Shown in pieces: positions 35,558-43,938 of a stretch of 53,062 nt of DNA. This DNA is from a virus. Position 1 is the stretch's first letter. Each line of letters begins with the position of its first letter. Below the pieces are notes generated by a model, which searched no databases, was not told the origin of the DNA, and saw only the letters and a program-made list of their open reading frames with translations. The translations under genes were made by a program, and so were the position numbers. The DNA lies in the IMG/VR virus record IMGVR_UViG_3300017989_000147, positions 1 to 53,062 of that record; one strand, 5' to 3'.

Positions 35558-36000
35558 TATGCTGCTTCTCCGCCATCTGTTTCAGGTGATCCTACATCAC
35601 CAGCATTGAAAACTTCTTCAGCCCAGTTTCTTTCACGAAGAACATCCCGGATCTGTTTTGTAGTATTATCATCAAATGGTCTGAGTCTAAAGTCCCTGCC
35701 ATCATCACACCAAAACTCTCTTCTGTTGCAAATGACAATTGGACCAACAAGAGGGTGCAAGTCAGTTGGTCTATTAACTGTGAAAGGCAGGCGCTTGAGA
35801 TGGCCCTCCTCATCACACCACAGATCAAGTGACCAGTCTGTTCCATTTACACTTTCAAAAAGATAGCTAGGGCTTGGAACCTGAAGTGCACACTCAGGCC
35901 AGCCTCCAATTATTCCATTTAAGAAATTTAGTTCAAATTCAGGTTCACATTCTACAGTCTTGTAAAGACCTTCATTGAGCAAAACGATCAGTTTGGGCAC
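35557..36000 (-). CDS. DUF3846-like protein
   Basis: A 147-residue protein, GTG start behind AAGGAG. The central block LPFTVNRPTDLHPLVGPIVICN (about residues 70-92) resembles the DUF3846 core, in which PFN.-.NG-.IVG-.vi. is conserved. The C terminus is acidic and rich in Gly. It is the first gene after the promoter at 36021-36049, so it heads the flavoprotein-ThyX-HAD-MTase-polymerase-ligase operon. Biochemical function unknown. Confidence 0.6.
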   Translation of the reverse strand: MPKLIVLLNEGLYKTVECEPEFELNFLNGIIGGWPECALQVPSPSYLFESVNGTDWSLDLWCDEEGHLKRLPFTVNRPTDLHPLVGPIVICNRREFWCDDGRDFRLRPFDDNTTKQIRDVLRERNWAEEVFNAGDVGSPETDGGEAA

Positions 36001-36020
36001 AAAAACTCCTTGGTTAAGAA

Positions 36021-36049
36021 CCTATTATAGCGCATCACATAGATTGGCG
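36021..36049 (-). promoter_or_regulatory. Sigma70-like promoter P36
   Basis: On the minus strand: CGCCAA, 8 bases, ATGCGCTATAATAGG. The -10 TATAAT is at 36029-36024. The same arrangement with identical spacing is at 47125-47150. A short GGTT-CTT-AACC hairpin lies at the expected transcript start, then AAGGAG and the GTG at 36000. It should drive the replication operon down to 28089. Confidence 0.75.
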
Positions 36050-36060
36050 AAAGTAGTGAA

Positions 36061-36231
36061 ATACCTACGCCCCTGGCCGCTAGACTAGGCTAGGGAACTA
36101 TGCTCGAAAAGTGTCAGCTAACACCCCTAGAATCGCCTCTATGCGACTTTATTCCGTTAGGGGTAGGGTAGGCTAGGGTCGGACGTTCGCCCCTTAGAGG
36201 GGCGTATACAAAGCCTGATACCCCTCGGGGA
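36061..36231 (-). promoter_or_regulatory. Structured spacer between helicase and replication operon
   Basis: No coding frame is convincing here. Visible structures are a perfect hairpin CGCCCCT-TAG-AGGGGCG (36188-36204), CCCC-TC-GGGG (36221-36230), and a larger CCCTA/TAGGG pairing around TCGC-ctctat-GCGA (about 36123-36165). Two CCCTAGCCTA motifs occur on the minus strand (near 36085 and 36170). It likely ends helicase transcription and may hold a small RNA. Confidence 0.5.
36133..36179 (-). repeat. Noncoding element copy B (CCCTAGCCTA...AAAGTCGC)
   Basis: Minus-strand CCCTAGCCTA is followed after 26 bases by the end of ATAAAGTCGC and then ATAGAGGCG. It matches copy A at 28015-28061 in motif order and spacing although the DNA between them differs. 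Both lie downstream of an operon end. Confidence 0.6.
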
Positions 36232-37821
36232 CTAGAATTCTACATCGTGGATTGTTGGCCATTTACCATAGCTGATCAAGATTTTCTTTGGGTCCTTGAT
36301 CTGGCGCTTCCTAACAGCTTTGAGCAAATCCTTGGAAGTCATAGGCATATCAGATTCAGGGCCATCAAATCGGAACCTAACCCAATTCCTTGCTTTATGA
36401 CCTGCATAGTTGTTATGATCTAAGCAAATGTATTCAGTAATTGTTTGGTTGCCTATGAAATAAACAGCCTTGACCATAGGCGGCTTTTTGGGTTTATTGT
36501 GTGGGTAGTATTTCATACCAAGAACTGATTGCCACTCTTTTCTTATCTCAAGCTTCTTGTCAGTTCTTACAATTTCACCTTCATATGCATTAACTTGAAT
36601 TTTCTCTTTTACAGGGAATTTATAGCCACACCATTCACATTCTTTGGCAGCAGTATGAACATACCCTTGGCAATCAGGGCACTCTTTCATTCTAGGCTTG
36701 CCATCACTTTTGCCTGATTTGACTTGATTAACAGTCACATCATTAATAGGGCCAAGACGTGCAACATTTCCTGCAAAATCAAGCACAAGGCAGTGATCTT
36801 TATCCTTAGCAACTCGCATGCCTCTTCCAATAGATTGAACATGCAGAATTGGGGACTGTGTTGGTCTAAGCATAGCAATAAGATCAATATCAGGAGCATC
36901 AAAGCCAGTAGTCAAAATGTCTACATTTACAATGCACTTTATATCACCACGCTTAAAAGCAGCAATAACATCAGATCGGTCACTAACCATCTTTGAGTGC
37001 ACACAGCTTGCTTTAATGCCTCTTCCTCTTAATGCTTTTGTTACATTCTCAGCATGTGCAATATCAATTGCAAATACCAACCACTTTTTATATGGCTTTC
37101 CAAATCTTACAATTTCAGCAACTGCTTTCTTTGTAATCTCATCTCTATCTAATTTCTTAGACAAATCCTTGTTTAAGTAGTCACCAGCAGAAATCTTGAC
37201 TCCAGTAGGATCAAGTTTCATTTCAGTTCCCTTGGCAACTAACTTGCTAAGATAGCCTCTATCAATTAGATCGTTGAATCCTTCAATATTGCACTTATTG
37301 TATACAAGGCGATTGAAGAGCGAGTTCTCACCTTCATGGATATATCCGTGCCCAGTCCTAAAGTGCGTAGCTGTGAGTCCAACGTATGATGCATTGATTT
37401 CAGATAAGAACTTTCTGTACATCCCGGTTTGGCGGGTGTTAACCAAATGACATTCGTCGATGATGACAATTCCAAATTCTTGGAAATTCTCTGGCTTACG
37501 ATATACAGACTGGATTCCAGCGACAGTGATCTTTTTGATCTCTCTTCGATCAAGTCCTGCGGAATAAAGTCCAACAAGAAGCTCTCCATACTCTTCTTCG
37601 AGTGTGTCATAATTTTGCTCTAAGATTTCCTTGACATGAGACAAGACAAGAATTTTTCTTGAAAAGTCTTGGCCCAAACAGTGCTCGATGAACTCAGTCA
37701 TAACTACTGTTTTACCAGCACCAGTAGGAATAGCAGCAATAGGATGACAGTCAGGCTTATTTATTGCAAAGAATAATGCCTTGGCAGCTTCATCTTGATA
37801 GTCTCTGGCTATTTTTGCCAT
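36232..37821 (-). CDS. SF2 DEAD/DEAH-type helicase with zinc ribbon
   Basis: A 529-residue helicase. Motif I is PTGAGKT (residues 32-38), motif II IVIIDECHLV near 120, motif III LTATHFRTG, and motif VI QSIGRGMRVA near 325. A four-Cys zinc ribbon (CPDCQGYVH, ECEWCGYKF) lies near 385-405 and a C-terminal domain follows. It resembles phage UvsW/RecG-like or type-III-restriction-type helicases that act in replication fork or recombination steps. Its start overlaps the preceding gene by 32 bases. Confidence 0.88.
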   Translation of the reverse strand: MAKIARDYQDEAAKALFFAINKPDCHPIAAIPTGAGKTVVMTEFIEHCLGQDFSRKILVLSHVKEILEQNYDTLEEEYGELLVGLYSAGLDRREIKKITVAGIQSVYRKPENFQEFGIVIIDECHLVNTRQTGMYRKFLSEINASYVGLTATHFRTGHGYIHEGENSLFNRLVYNKCNIEGFNDLIDRGYLSKLVAKGTEMKLDPTGVKISAGDYLNKDLSKKLDRDEITKKAVAEIVRFGKPYKKWLVFAIDIAHAENVTKALRGRGIKASCVHSKMVSDRSDVIAAFKRGDIKCIVNVDILTTGFDAPDIDLIAMLRPTQSPILHVQSIGRGMRVAKDKDHCLVLDFAGNVARLGPINDVTVNQVKSGKSDGKPRMKECPDCQGYVHTAAKECEWCGYKFPVKEKIQVNAYEGEIVRTDKKLEIRKEWQSVLGMKYYPHNKPKKPPMVKAVYFIGNQTITEYICLDHNNYAGHKARNWVRFRFDGPESDMPMTSKDLLKAVRKRQIKDPKKILISYGKWPTIHDVEF

Positions 37822-38122
37822 AATACTTTCTCTTCAATAATATCAGCAACAATAATGCTGGAATGATTCCAAATTCAGGCTCATTCAAATAAATTGCATT
37901 CGACCATTCAGATACAATATTGTTAGAGTCAATAGACCTTGCTCTAACCATAGCAGTTTGATCAGGAATTTCTATTATTGCTTTATAGCAATTTTCACAT
38001 CCATCGACAGGCTCAACATTTGCAACCCACCTCCATATTACAGTATTTGGAGAATATTGGAACTCCCATGATTCGACATTTTCAGATTCTTCCTGAACCC
38101 AAACTACTTCATGCTGAGGCAT
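37790..38122 (-). CDS. Fibronectin-III-like protein with C-terminal membrane anchor
   Basis: A 110-residue protein. Residues 10-80 resemble one beta-sandwich (WRWVANVEPVDGCENCYKAIIEI, MVRARSIDSNNIVSEWSNAIYL). It is followed by a hydrophobic helix (FGIIPALLLLILL) and a basic tail, like the short C-terminal sorting or anchor sequences of surface proteins. No signal peptide is seen. Placement inside the replication operon between nuclease and helicase is odd. Function unknown. Confidence 0.65.
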   Translation of the reverse strand: MPQHEVVWVQEESENVESWEFQYSPNTVIWRWVANVEPVDGCENCYKAIIEIPDQTAMVRARSIDSNNIVSEWSNAIYLNEPEFGIIPALLLLILLKRKYYGKNSQRLSR

Positions 38123-38943
38123 TAGATTATAGTTATGTAGTGATGGCAGCCCTTTTCTTGGTCTTCATTGCTAAGATCCTTTTCATGAAGACTACAAGAC
38201 CACTTACCCTCATTTTCTAGGTCAGCATACTTACAACTTCTACATGTTTGCTTTGCATTAGCACCATCATAGCAAATATCTGAATAATCACAGAATCTGC
38301 ATGCAAAATTACCTCTATCTGCAATTACATTAGGAGGTGCTAATTCAGAGCCTACAACATCCATACCTCTATTCATGATGAACCTATAGTGATCATCATC
38401 AAAGTGTAATCTTTCAGTCCAAAGCTCAGAGTCATTCTTGTTTATACAAGCAAACAAGATCCTGGTTAGCTTCTTCTTACCACAGTATGCCTGGGCCTGG
38501 CTGTAATACTTTGGATGTGATTTCTGAATGCCTTTCTTCTTGAACTCTTTGAAATTTCTATCATTCATTGTTTTAACTTCAAGCAGGTGAGGTGTTTTAG
38601 GAGCTTCAGGAACATTGGTTACTACACCATCAATATACCCTACAATATGACCAGCCCATCCAAGAAGCATGTCTTGCTGATCTGTAACTTCCATTCCTGC
38701 TTCAACAAGTGATTTGATAACTTGGTCTTCATATAAATGACCAGCATCAAACAAGCGCTGTATCCTTCTAGTGATATTTCCTTGCTTAGCCCACCTAAAC
38801 CTATACCACATTTTACGAACACAGTCTTCACCAAGTGTTGACATACCCAACCTTCTGCTAGGTCTTCCTTGAGGGGCATTAACTTGATTAAGAATGTAAT
38901 TTGAACTTACAGCACTCTCTTCAATCTTGGGAACTTTTACCAT
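38122..38943 (-). CDS. Cas4/RecB-like PD-(D/E)XK nuclease
   Basis: A 273-residue protein. The nuclease core is GYIDGV (Asp105) and HLLEVKTM (Glu122, Lys124) with a following QAQAYC helix. Cys41 plus a C-terminal Cys cluster (ACRFCDYSDIC, TCRSCKY, and later Cys) match the iron-sulphur or zinc staple of Cas4/AddB-type exonucleases, with an extra CxxC. It sits between primase-helicase and SF2 helicase, so it probably resects DNA for recombination. No cas1/cas2 or CRISPR array is present. Confidence 0.82.
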   Translation of the reverse strand: MVKVPKIEESAVSSNYILNQVNAPQGRPSRRLGMSTLGEDCVRKMWYRFRWAKQGNITRRIQRLFDAGHLYEDQVIKSLVEAGMEVTDQQDMLLGWAGHIVGYIDGVVTNVPEAPKTPHLLEVKTMNDRNFKEFKKKGIQKSHPKYYSQAQAYCGKKKLTRILFACINKNDSELWTERLHFDDDHYRFIMNRGMDVVGSELAPPNVIADRGNFACRFCDYSDICYDGANAKQTCRSCKYADLENEGKWSCSLHEKDLSNEDQEKGCHHYITII

Positions 38944-41180
38944 TAGAATGTATTCACCGCCTCTGATAGTAGCAGAATTCTGCCATGTCTTCTGTCAACT
39001 CCCATACGAGAGCACAATATCTTGTCTTTTTCATAATCAATGTTTCTTACAAGTGCTTCTCTCATCATATAGTCAAGAACAACCTCCTCACCAGACTTGA
39101 AGCTAGTTGCATGAGGCTTGCACTTATATCTCACCTTTTGCTGAACAGGTGACCATCTAAAGCAATTCTGGGAAGTGAGTCTTTGATGCTTGCTATTATT
39201 CATGATGGATTTAATAGCAGGAATCATTGTGTATTTGACAACAGAATACAAATCTGTGTCCTCATGAGAATTCATAGACACAGGTGCATTTCTAAGCTCA
39301 ATAGACACAACATCACTAGCCCATTTGTATTCATCTATTCCTAATTTGCCATCAGGGCTATTGAAGAAAGATGCAATAGTTGAGACTTTTGCTATCTTGG
39401 CATGAGCTCTATTAGCAACATGAGCAGTGATAGGATCAGTTGCCTTATTTGCTATATCAGTCCATTTATCATTATCTTCAAAGAATGGCACTGTTGACAT
39501 ATCCATATGTATCACTGTTGGTTGTGCAGGACCATCAGTTCTTTTGTTATTTATCTGATGTGAGAACAAGACCAAATCTTTGATCCTTTCCTTCACCTCA
39601 TCAGAAAAATCCTTTTTCATATTTCTATTGAGATATGCCTTCATCCTTCTGGTTTCAATCATCCACATTCTGTTAAGTTCACCAGTTCTTGCTGCATCTC
39701 TATCTGACAACAACTTTGCGTAAATAGCAGGAGTTGATACAGAAAGAACAGTCAAGCAAGGTGCATTAACAAATGGAATCCTATCTGTGGAGTATTGCCT
39801 ACCAGTATAAACTGAACCAACAGAGGATGCTGAAAACATCTTCAGCTTAGATGCTCTCAGAGTTGCCTGATCACCTGATCTTGATTGCCCCATAATACCA
39901 GCTTCATCATCAACCAGTATTCTTGATGGATAATCCCACATGAGCTTTACAAGACCTTTTTCAGCAGTAGGAGATTGCTCAGGAAATATCTGAATGCCTT
40001 GGCTCATAAGCTCAGGTATGCTCAGAGCTTTATTGATTCCGGTGATTGCAGCATCTTTACCAAGTCCTGATTCTGCAACAAGTGTTATATAAAGGTTTGT
40101 TCCCATTCCATTTATATTTACAACTCTGCCTATAATTCCTGCAACAAGAGTGAATGCTCCTGCTATGGCAATCTCTTCATTTGGATGAGGAGCCATTTCA
40201 TAGAATTCTTTGCAGAGTTGACCCATAAGTCCAGGAGGGAACTCAAGATCAGTTGAAAGTACACCCTCTTCGATAATTTCAAACTGAGTTGTTTCAAGAG
40301 GCTTATCCTCTACAAACTTTACCCAATCTTTGAGGTTATCTTCAAGTTGATTGCATCTCTGGAGCCATCTATCATCCTTAACCTCACAGGTTTCCATGAG
40401 AGTCTGTAAAAGTGAAAGTATCTCTTCACCAGACATTCCCATGTTCGAATAGTGTAAGCCAAGGTATCTAATTGAATCATGATAGTTTTGACCAGACCTT
40501 ATTAGATCAGTTGCAGTTTTATAGTCATTGAGCCTTAGCCTTTCAGTTGTACCATCTTTTTTGGTAAGCCTGATTGTAGGCCTGCTATGCTCACTGGGAG
40601 GAAAAGCACCTTTGATTATATCCCAGCTATATTTGATATCATTATTGACTACAACTCTGGATATGAAAGGTTTTCCTTTCAGATGCTTGAATTTAGGCAC
40701 ACGAAGAATGCGCACCCTATCCTTACAAGCAGGATCACCATCATACTCATCAATTAGCGTTATCATGACCTTGTCCCATTCCTGAGCATTTTCCTCAGTG
40801 AAACGAAGATCAGTTAGCCAATAATAATGATACTTGCCACGGCTTGATTCGACAACAATAGAAGGCTTGATTTTAAAATCATTCCTAGGTTCATCACGAA
40901 CTATGTCATCATCAAGAAACACAGCCCTAAAGCGAATCACCATCGCTTCAGTTCTTTTCCTTGGCAAGTCTAAATTGCGATCTATCTCATTAACGCAAAA
41001 GTAAACACCTCGATGGTTTTTCGATTTGTTTTCATTGCGAAGGATTGAAAGAATCTCTTCACGCGATTCCTTGTATCCTTCATGATAATGTAAAAGCGTA
41101 GGATCTTGTCTTTTGTCATCCAAGGTAACAAAGCAGAGTTTACCTGGGAAAAGATCCAAAAATTCGTATTCTGTCAACAC
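38943..41180 (-). CDS. Primase-helicase (RepB-like primase plus DUF3987-type ATPase)
   Basis: A 745-residue fusion, TTG start near AGGGTG. The N-terminal ~215 residues look like an archaeo-eukaryotic-type primase: FRAVFLDDDIVRDE (acidic metal motif), IKPSIVVESSRGKYHYYW and RVLRVPKFKHLKG-like segment. The second half has a P-loop (VAESGLGKDAAI near 385) and RILVDDEAGIMG (Walker B) typical of DUF3987 helicase-like ATPases. It probably primes and unwinds for the phage DnaE. Confidence 0.82.
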   Translation of the reverse strand: MLTEYEFLDLFPGKLCFVTLDDKRQDPTLLHYHEGYKESREEILSILRNENKSKNHRGVYFCVNEIDRNLDLPRKRTEAMVIRFRAVFLDDDIVRDEPRNDFKIKPSIVVESSRGKYHYYWLTDLRFTEENAQEWDKVMITLIDEYDGDPACKDRVRILRVPKFKHLKGKPFISRVVVNNDIKYSWDIIKGAFPPSEHSRPTIRLTKKDGTTERLRLNDYKTATDLIRSGQNYHDSIRYLGLHYSNMGMSGEEILSLLQTLMETCEVKDDRWLQRCNQLEDNLKDWVKFVEDKPLETTQFEIIEEGVLSTDLEFPPGLMGQLCKEFYEMAPHPNEEIAIAGAFTLVAGIIGRVVNINGMGTNLYITLVAESGLGKDAAITGINKALSIPELMSQGIQIFPEQSPTAEKGLVKLMWDYPSRILVDDEAGIMGQSRSGDQATLRASKLKMFSASSVGSVYTGRQYSTDRIPFVNAPCLTVLSVSTPAIYAKLLSDRDAARTGELNRMWMIETRRMKAYLNRNMKKDFSDEVKERIKDLVLFSHQINNKRTDGPAQPTVIHMDMSTVPFFEDNDKWTDIANKATDPITAHVANRAHAKIAKVSTIASFFNSPDGKLGIDEYKWASDVVSIELRNAPVSMNSHEDTDLYSVVKYTMIPAIKSIMNNSKHQRLTSQNCFRWSPVQQKVRYKCKPHATSFKSGEEVVLDYMMREALVRNIDYEKDKILCSRMGVDRRHGRILLLSEAVNTF

Positions 41181-41219
41181 CCTAACCGTTACCCCTCAAA
41201 AGGTCGAAGGCATTCACAT

Positions 41220-41456
41220 TTACATTTCAATTAAATTGAGTCTGCCCCAACGGGCGATGGCATTTAGCCACTTATTCTTATGCGTTCTAGCTTCAACTAT
41301 ACTTTCAAGTATAGTGATTGGTATTTGCATTTCATCTTCAATGTATTGCATACTCTGCTTTTCAACTAAAAGCATGTAAGCAATCATATCAACTTTATTT
41401 TGATCTAACTCGACAAGAGAATCATCTTGTTTGTTTATCTTTGAAAATATAGCCAT
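41220..41456 (-). CDS. Small helical DNA-binding-like protein
   Basis: A 78-residue protein, ATG at 41456 chosen (a TTG at 41519 is possible but leaves a Gly-rich non-conserved lead). It is all helical: VDMIAYMLLVEKQSMQYIEDEMQIPITILESIVEARTHKN looks like a helix-turn-helix in which IEDEMQIPITILESIV is the turn. It lies between the DUF669-like protein and the primase-helicase. It could be a loader or regulator. Function is unknown. Confidence 0.5.
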   Translation of the reverse strand: MAIFSKINKQDDSLVELDQNKVDMIAYMLLVEKQSMQYIEDEMQIPITILESIVEARTHKNKWLNAIARWGRLNLIEM

Positions 41457-41562
41457 AACAACAGCCTGAAAGTACCCAACGCTTCCAGTCCCTTCCTGCC
41501 CGACCCCCCGGTTTGACAAGATACTTAGCCCAAGGGAATGTCCAAAAAACCCTTACTGTTGT

Positions 41563-42051
41563 CTACTTATTCCACGGAGGAGTCTTCCCACCAGAGGAAT
41601 CACCCCCATTACCAGGAGTAGCTCCTGAAACAGGACCACCAGTAACTCCAGCAATAGCAGTGTAACCCCGAACATCATTTTGAGCAGGGTACTGAGCAGT
41701 TGCCTCTTTGACAATTACGTTGATTTCCATAGGACAGTTGTGAAGCTGCTCTGTGTCATCAAGTGCGTCAACATTGCAGCACTCACAGATAGTAGCAAGA
41801 GCCTTATTTGCAATCTCAACAGTCTGAGGGTTCTGATTGATAATGTTCAGCCGTGCCCAAACATTACGATTAACATACTCACCATCGAGAATTGTAAAGG
41901 TCAGGTTCAGATACTGACCATTTCCATCTCTCGTTTCCTTGACTTCAGACTTGGTAATCTGTGCTGTGTAGACTCCGGCAGGGATAGGAGTGAAAGAACC
42001 CATCTTCTCCTGCTGGGAAGCCCGAAAGTCATTAAGCGGAAGCCGTGCCAT
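41563..42051 (-). CDS. DUF669-like ssDNA-binding/recombination protein
   Basis: About 162 residues from the ATG at 42051 with AGGAG seven bases upstream; longer starts lack an SD. The pattern FTPIPAGVYTAQITKSEVKETRDGNGQYLNLTFTILDGEYVNRNVW matches DUF669 proteins, and the C terminus is Gly/Ser-rich and disordered, like many single-strand binding proteins. It directly follows a Sak4-like recombinase, a common phage pairing. Confidence 0.75.
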   Translation of the reverse strand: MARLPLNDFRASQQEKMGSFTPIPAGVYTAQITKSEVKETRDGNGQYLNLTFTILDGEYVNRNVWARLNIINQNPQTVEIANKALATICECCNVDALDDTEQLHNCPMEINVIVKEATAQYPAQNDVRGYTAIAGVTGGPVSGATPGNGGDSSGGKTPPWNK

Positions 42052-42766
42052 TATCATTCTCCTCTGAAATTCCATTGATTTTATTTTCAATGTGGTTAAG
42101 GTCAGGCTCTTCAAACATATCTAGTCTACCAGACCTGTCTTTTGCTTCATATTGAACATCTCTGCTCGTCTGAAGCCATCTTGTTTGGTTACCTTCCTGA
42201 TCAGTTTCCACTCTTAGAGCAAAAACCTCATCAAAAATGTACCCAATACCATTGGTAAGCTGCCTACCAGGCATCAAAGGCCAATACATGGTGCGATTGG
42301 TGATCTCGTCTGTATAACGAGTCATCTTTGCAGACATGTATACATTGTAGCCTTCAATATCACGGAAAGATCTGAGCGTGACATTCATAATATCAGCCAG
42401 ATTTCCGTATGCGGCACGCCCATCTCTTTCTTGCTTCTTCTGTTCTGCTAGAACAACCTCAGCAATCTCAGAAATTGAGTCAAGTACCACCCATTTGTAG
42501 TCCTTTGTGGTGGTAAGGGTGTTGTAAATCTCATCCACATCACCTAAACCACGCACAGTTGCCACAGAAATATGCTTTTTCTTCTCAGAAGGCATATCTT
42601 TCAGTGACAAAAGACCACCTTCAGCATTGATAAACAGCACAGGGCTATCCTGACTAGCAGGAGTTGCTCCAAGAACTGTCTTACCAGTGCCCAAAAGGCC
42701 ATAAACAAGAAGTTTTAGCCCTTGACTTTTGATGGACTCATCAACTGTAGTGATTTTAATTGCCAT
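42032..42766 (-). CDS. Sak4-like RecA-fold ATPase
   Basis: About 244 residues from the ATG at 42766, which has GGAAGAAG directly upstream; a 42781 ATG is the longer option. Walker A is GLLGTGKT (23-30), Walker B is KWVVLDSISEIAEVV near 97. Short RecA-like core without LexA-type extensions, as in Sak4/AAA_24 phage recombinases that anneal or exchange strands with the help of the adjacent SSB-like protein. Confidence 0.85.
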   Translation of the reverse strand: MAIKITTVDESIKSQGLKLLVYGLLGTGKTVLGATPASQDSPVLFINAEGGLLSLKDMPSEKKKHISVATVRGLGDVDEIYNTLTTTKDYKWVVLDSISEIAEVVLAEQKKQERDGRAAYGNLADIMNVTLRSFRDIEGYNVYMSAKMTRYTDEITNRTMYWPLMPGRQLTNGIGYIFDEVFALRVETDQEGNQTRWLQTSRDVQYEAKDRSGRLDMFEEPDLNHIENKINGISEENDNGTASA

Positions 42767-42860
42767 CTTCTTCCAATTCATCTAGGTCACAGTTTGGGCA
42801 GCAATTTTCCGAATCAAGTTCATCAAAATCACCACAAACTACACAGTAACCATCTTCCAT
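42756..42860 (-). CDS. Zinc-finger microprotein before Sak4
   Basis: A 34-residue frame: Cys6-x2-Cys9 and Cys20/Cys21-x2-Cys24 in an acidic chain (ends DELEEDGN). AAGGT lies eight bases upstream of the ATG, and the stop overlaps the Sak4 start by 11 bases. One of at least seven CxxC...CxxC microproteins in the minus-strand accessory arm. Role unknown. Confidence 0.65.
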   Translation of the reverse strand: MEDGYCVVCGDFDELDSENCCPNCDLDELEEDGN

Positions 42861-42871
42861 TTACATTACCT

Positions 42872-43036
42872 TCAATCTTCAGGTTCTGAGTAAAACTTCA
42901 ATTTGTTTGTATTTTCATATTCTAGATCATCAACTACCTCCCTTTCATCAATATCATATTTGCGGATATACTCATAAAGAGCATCCCACTTCTCTTGTGG
43001 GTCATCCATGCTTATGAAGATTACTATTTTACCCAT
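42872..43036 (-). CDS. Small acidic protein after tRNA-Ile
   Basis: About 54 residues from ATG at 43036, three bases after the encoded CCA of tRNA-Ile (an ATG at 43009 is the shorter option). It is hydrophobic at the N terminus (GKIVIFISM) and acidic later (KYDIDEREVVDDLEYEN). No strong SD is seen, since the upstream sequence is tRNA. Function unknown. Confidence 0.45.
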   Translation of the reverse strand: MGKIVIFISMDDPQEKWDALYEYIRKYDIDEREVVDDLEYENTNKLKFYSEPED

Positions 43037-43038
43037 AA

Positions 43039-43115
43039 TGGTTGGCCTGGTGGGACTCGAACCCACAACCGCACGCTTATAAGACGTGTGCTCTAACCAG
43101 TTGAGCTACAGGCCC
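43039..43115 (-). tRNA. tRNA-Ile (TAT)
   Basis: A 77-nt cloverleaf: acceptor GGGCCTG/CAGGCCA, D-arm GCTC...GAGC, anticodon arm CACGT-CTTATAA-GCGTG with anticodon TAT, T-arm GTGGG-TTCGAGT-CCCAC, then encoded ACCA. The first acceptor pair would be G1:A72, a mismatch. It reads the AUA codon, which is frequent in the phage genes. Confidence 0.9.
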
Positions 43116-43133
43116 TCTGGCGAGTAGAACAGT

Positions 43134-43586
43134 TTAATCCTCACGACTCCCCTCCCGCGCTGCGTCGATTGCTTCACGGTCGAGACGGTAGACACGGAGG
43201 AGCCAGTCCAGCCGCTCCGTGTCCGGGTGCGGATCGTTCACGACAGCTTTCGCCGAGTGGTAGGCGGCGAGGGCCTCCTTGAGAGGGACGGCCACTCGGA
43301 CGCCGGGTGCGTGATCGTAGCTAAAGAGTTGCTTGATCGCGGGTTTCGCCGCCTCCGCCAGCCGGTCTGCGAGGTCAAGCTTGTCCATCCGAATGCGCGC
43401 GTCGTCGATGATCTCCTGGCGACGGCGCAGCTCGTCCTCCAACTCGGCGGCGCGGGCCTCGGCGGCAGCGGCGCGATCTTTCTGCGTCTGTGCCTCGTCC
43501 ATCGCTTCAACCCACAAGCGCTTTCTTTCTTCAACTTCAGATTGGAGCGTTTCAATGCGGTCCTCTGCTTCTTTAGACTTATTCAT
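43134..43586 (-). CDS. GC-rich coiled-coil protein
   Basis: A 150-residue protein, TAATG start. Residues 1-75 are a coiled coil (RIETLQSEVEERKRLWVEAMDE, AAAEARAAELEDELRRRQ), then a helical domain with DTERLDWLLRVYRLDREAID. Its codons are strongly G/C-ending unlike every neighbour, so it probably came from a high-GC phage or host recently. The N-terminal 20 codons are less GC-rich, so a fusion to native sequence is possible. Function unknown. Confidence 0.7.
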   Translation of the reverse strand: MNKSKEAEDRIETLQSEVEERKRLWVEAMDEAQTQKDRAAAAEARAAELEDELRRRQEIIDDARIRMDKLDLADRLAEAAKPAIKQLFSYDHAPGVRVAVPLKEALAAYHSAKAVVNDPHPDTERLDWLLRVYRLDREAIDAAREGSRED

Positions 43587-43809
43587 TATTTGTTTTCCCT
43601 AGAGCGCAGATCGCTTCGCCAATGGCAATCAATAGCTCTGGCTCCCACGGTAGTACCAACTCCTTCTTGCACTCCCCGTCTTCGTAATACTCAATAATGT
43701 TCCCAGTCTCTAGTTCACTATAAACTTTCCAGTGTTCATGTTCTCCAATCTTTCCAACTAGCAAAGATTTAGCAGACCAGAACCTTCCGATTTCCTCGAA
43801 AACCTTCAT
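43579..43809 (-). CDS. Small unknown protein (FEEIGRFWSAK)
   Basis: 76 residues from ATG at 43809 with AGGTGG upstream (the GTG at 43818 is the alternative). Two-part layout: a strand-rich first half (GRFWSAKSLLVGKIGEHEHWKVYSEL) and a helical end (PELLIAIGEAICALGKTNN). No recognised family. It is cotranscribed with the tRNA-Arg upstream and the GC-rich gene downstream. Confidence 0.6.
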   Translation of the reverse strand: MKVFEEIGRFWSAKSLLVGKIGEHEHWKVYSELETGNIIEYYEDGECKKELVLPWEPELLIAIGEAICALGKTNNE

Positions 43810-43854
43810 GCTTTCCACCTTTCTTTTGGGTTATAAAACCTAAAGTTTGGGTGA

Positions 43855-43931
43855 TGGCGCACCCGGCAGGACTCGAACCTGCGACCCGCTGCTTAGAAGG
43901 CAGCTGCTCTATCCAACTGAGCTACGGGTGC
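43855..43931 (-). tRNA. tRNA-Arg (TCT)
   Basis: A 77-nt cloverleaf: GCACCCG/CGGGTGC acceptor, anticodon arm GCTGC-CTTCTAA-GCAGC with anticodon TCT, T-arm GCAGG-TTCGAGT-CCTGC, encoded GCCA. All stems pair fully. It reads AGA, a main Arg codon in the phage late genes. Confidence 0.95.
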
Positions 43932-43938
43932 TTATTTA

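Noticed and set aside
28008-36204. CRISPR-like repeats
   Set aside because: The repeated noncoding element has only two full copies 8 kb apart and no regular spacers; no cas1/cas2. The Cas4-like protein is better explained as a phage exonuclease.
41505-41540. TTGACA with a 17-base spacer as a plus-strand promoter
   Set aside because: The -10 would be poor (GAATGT) and all nearby genes are on the minus strand.
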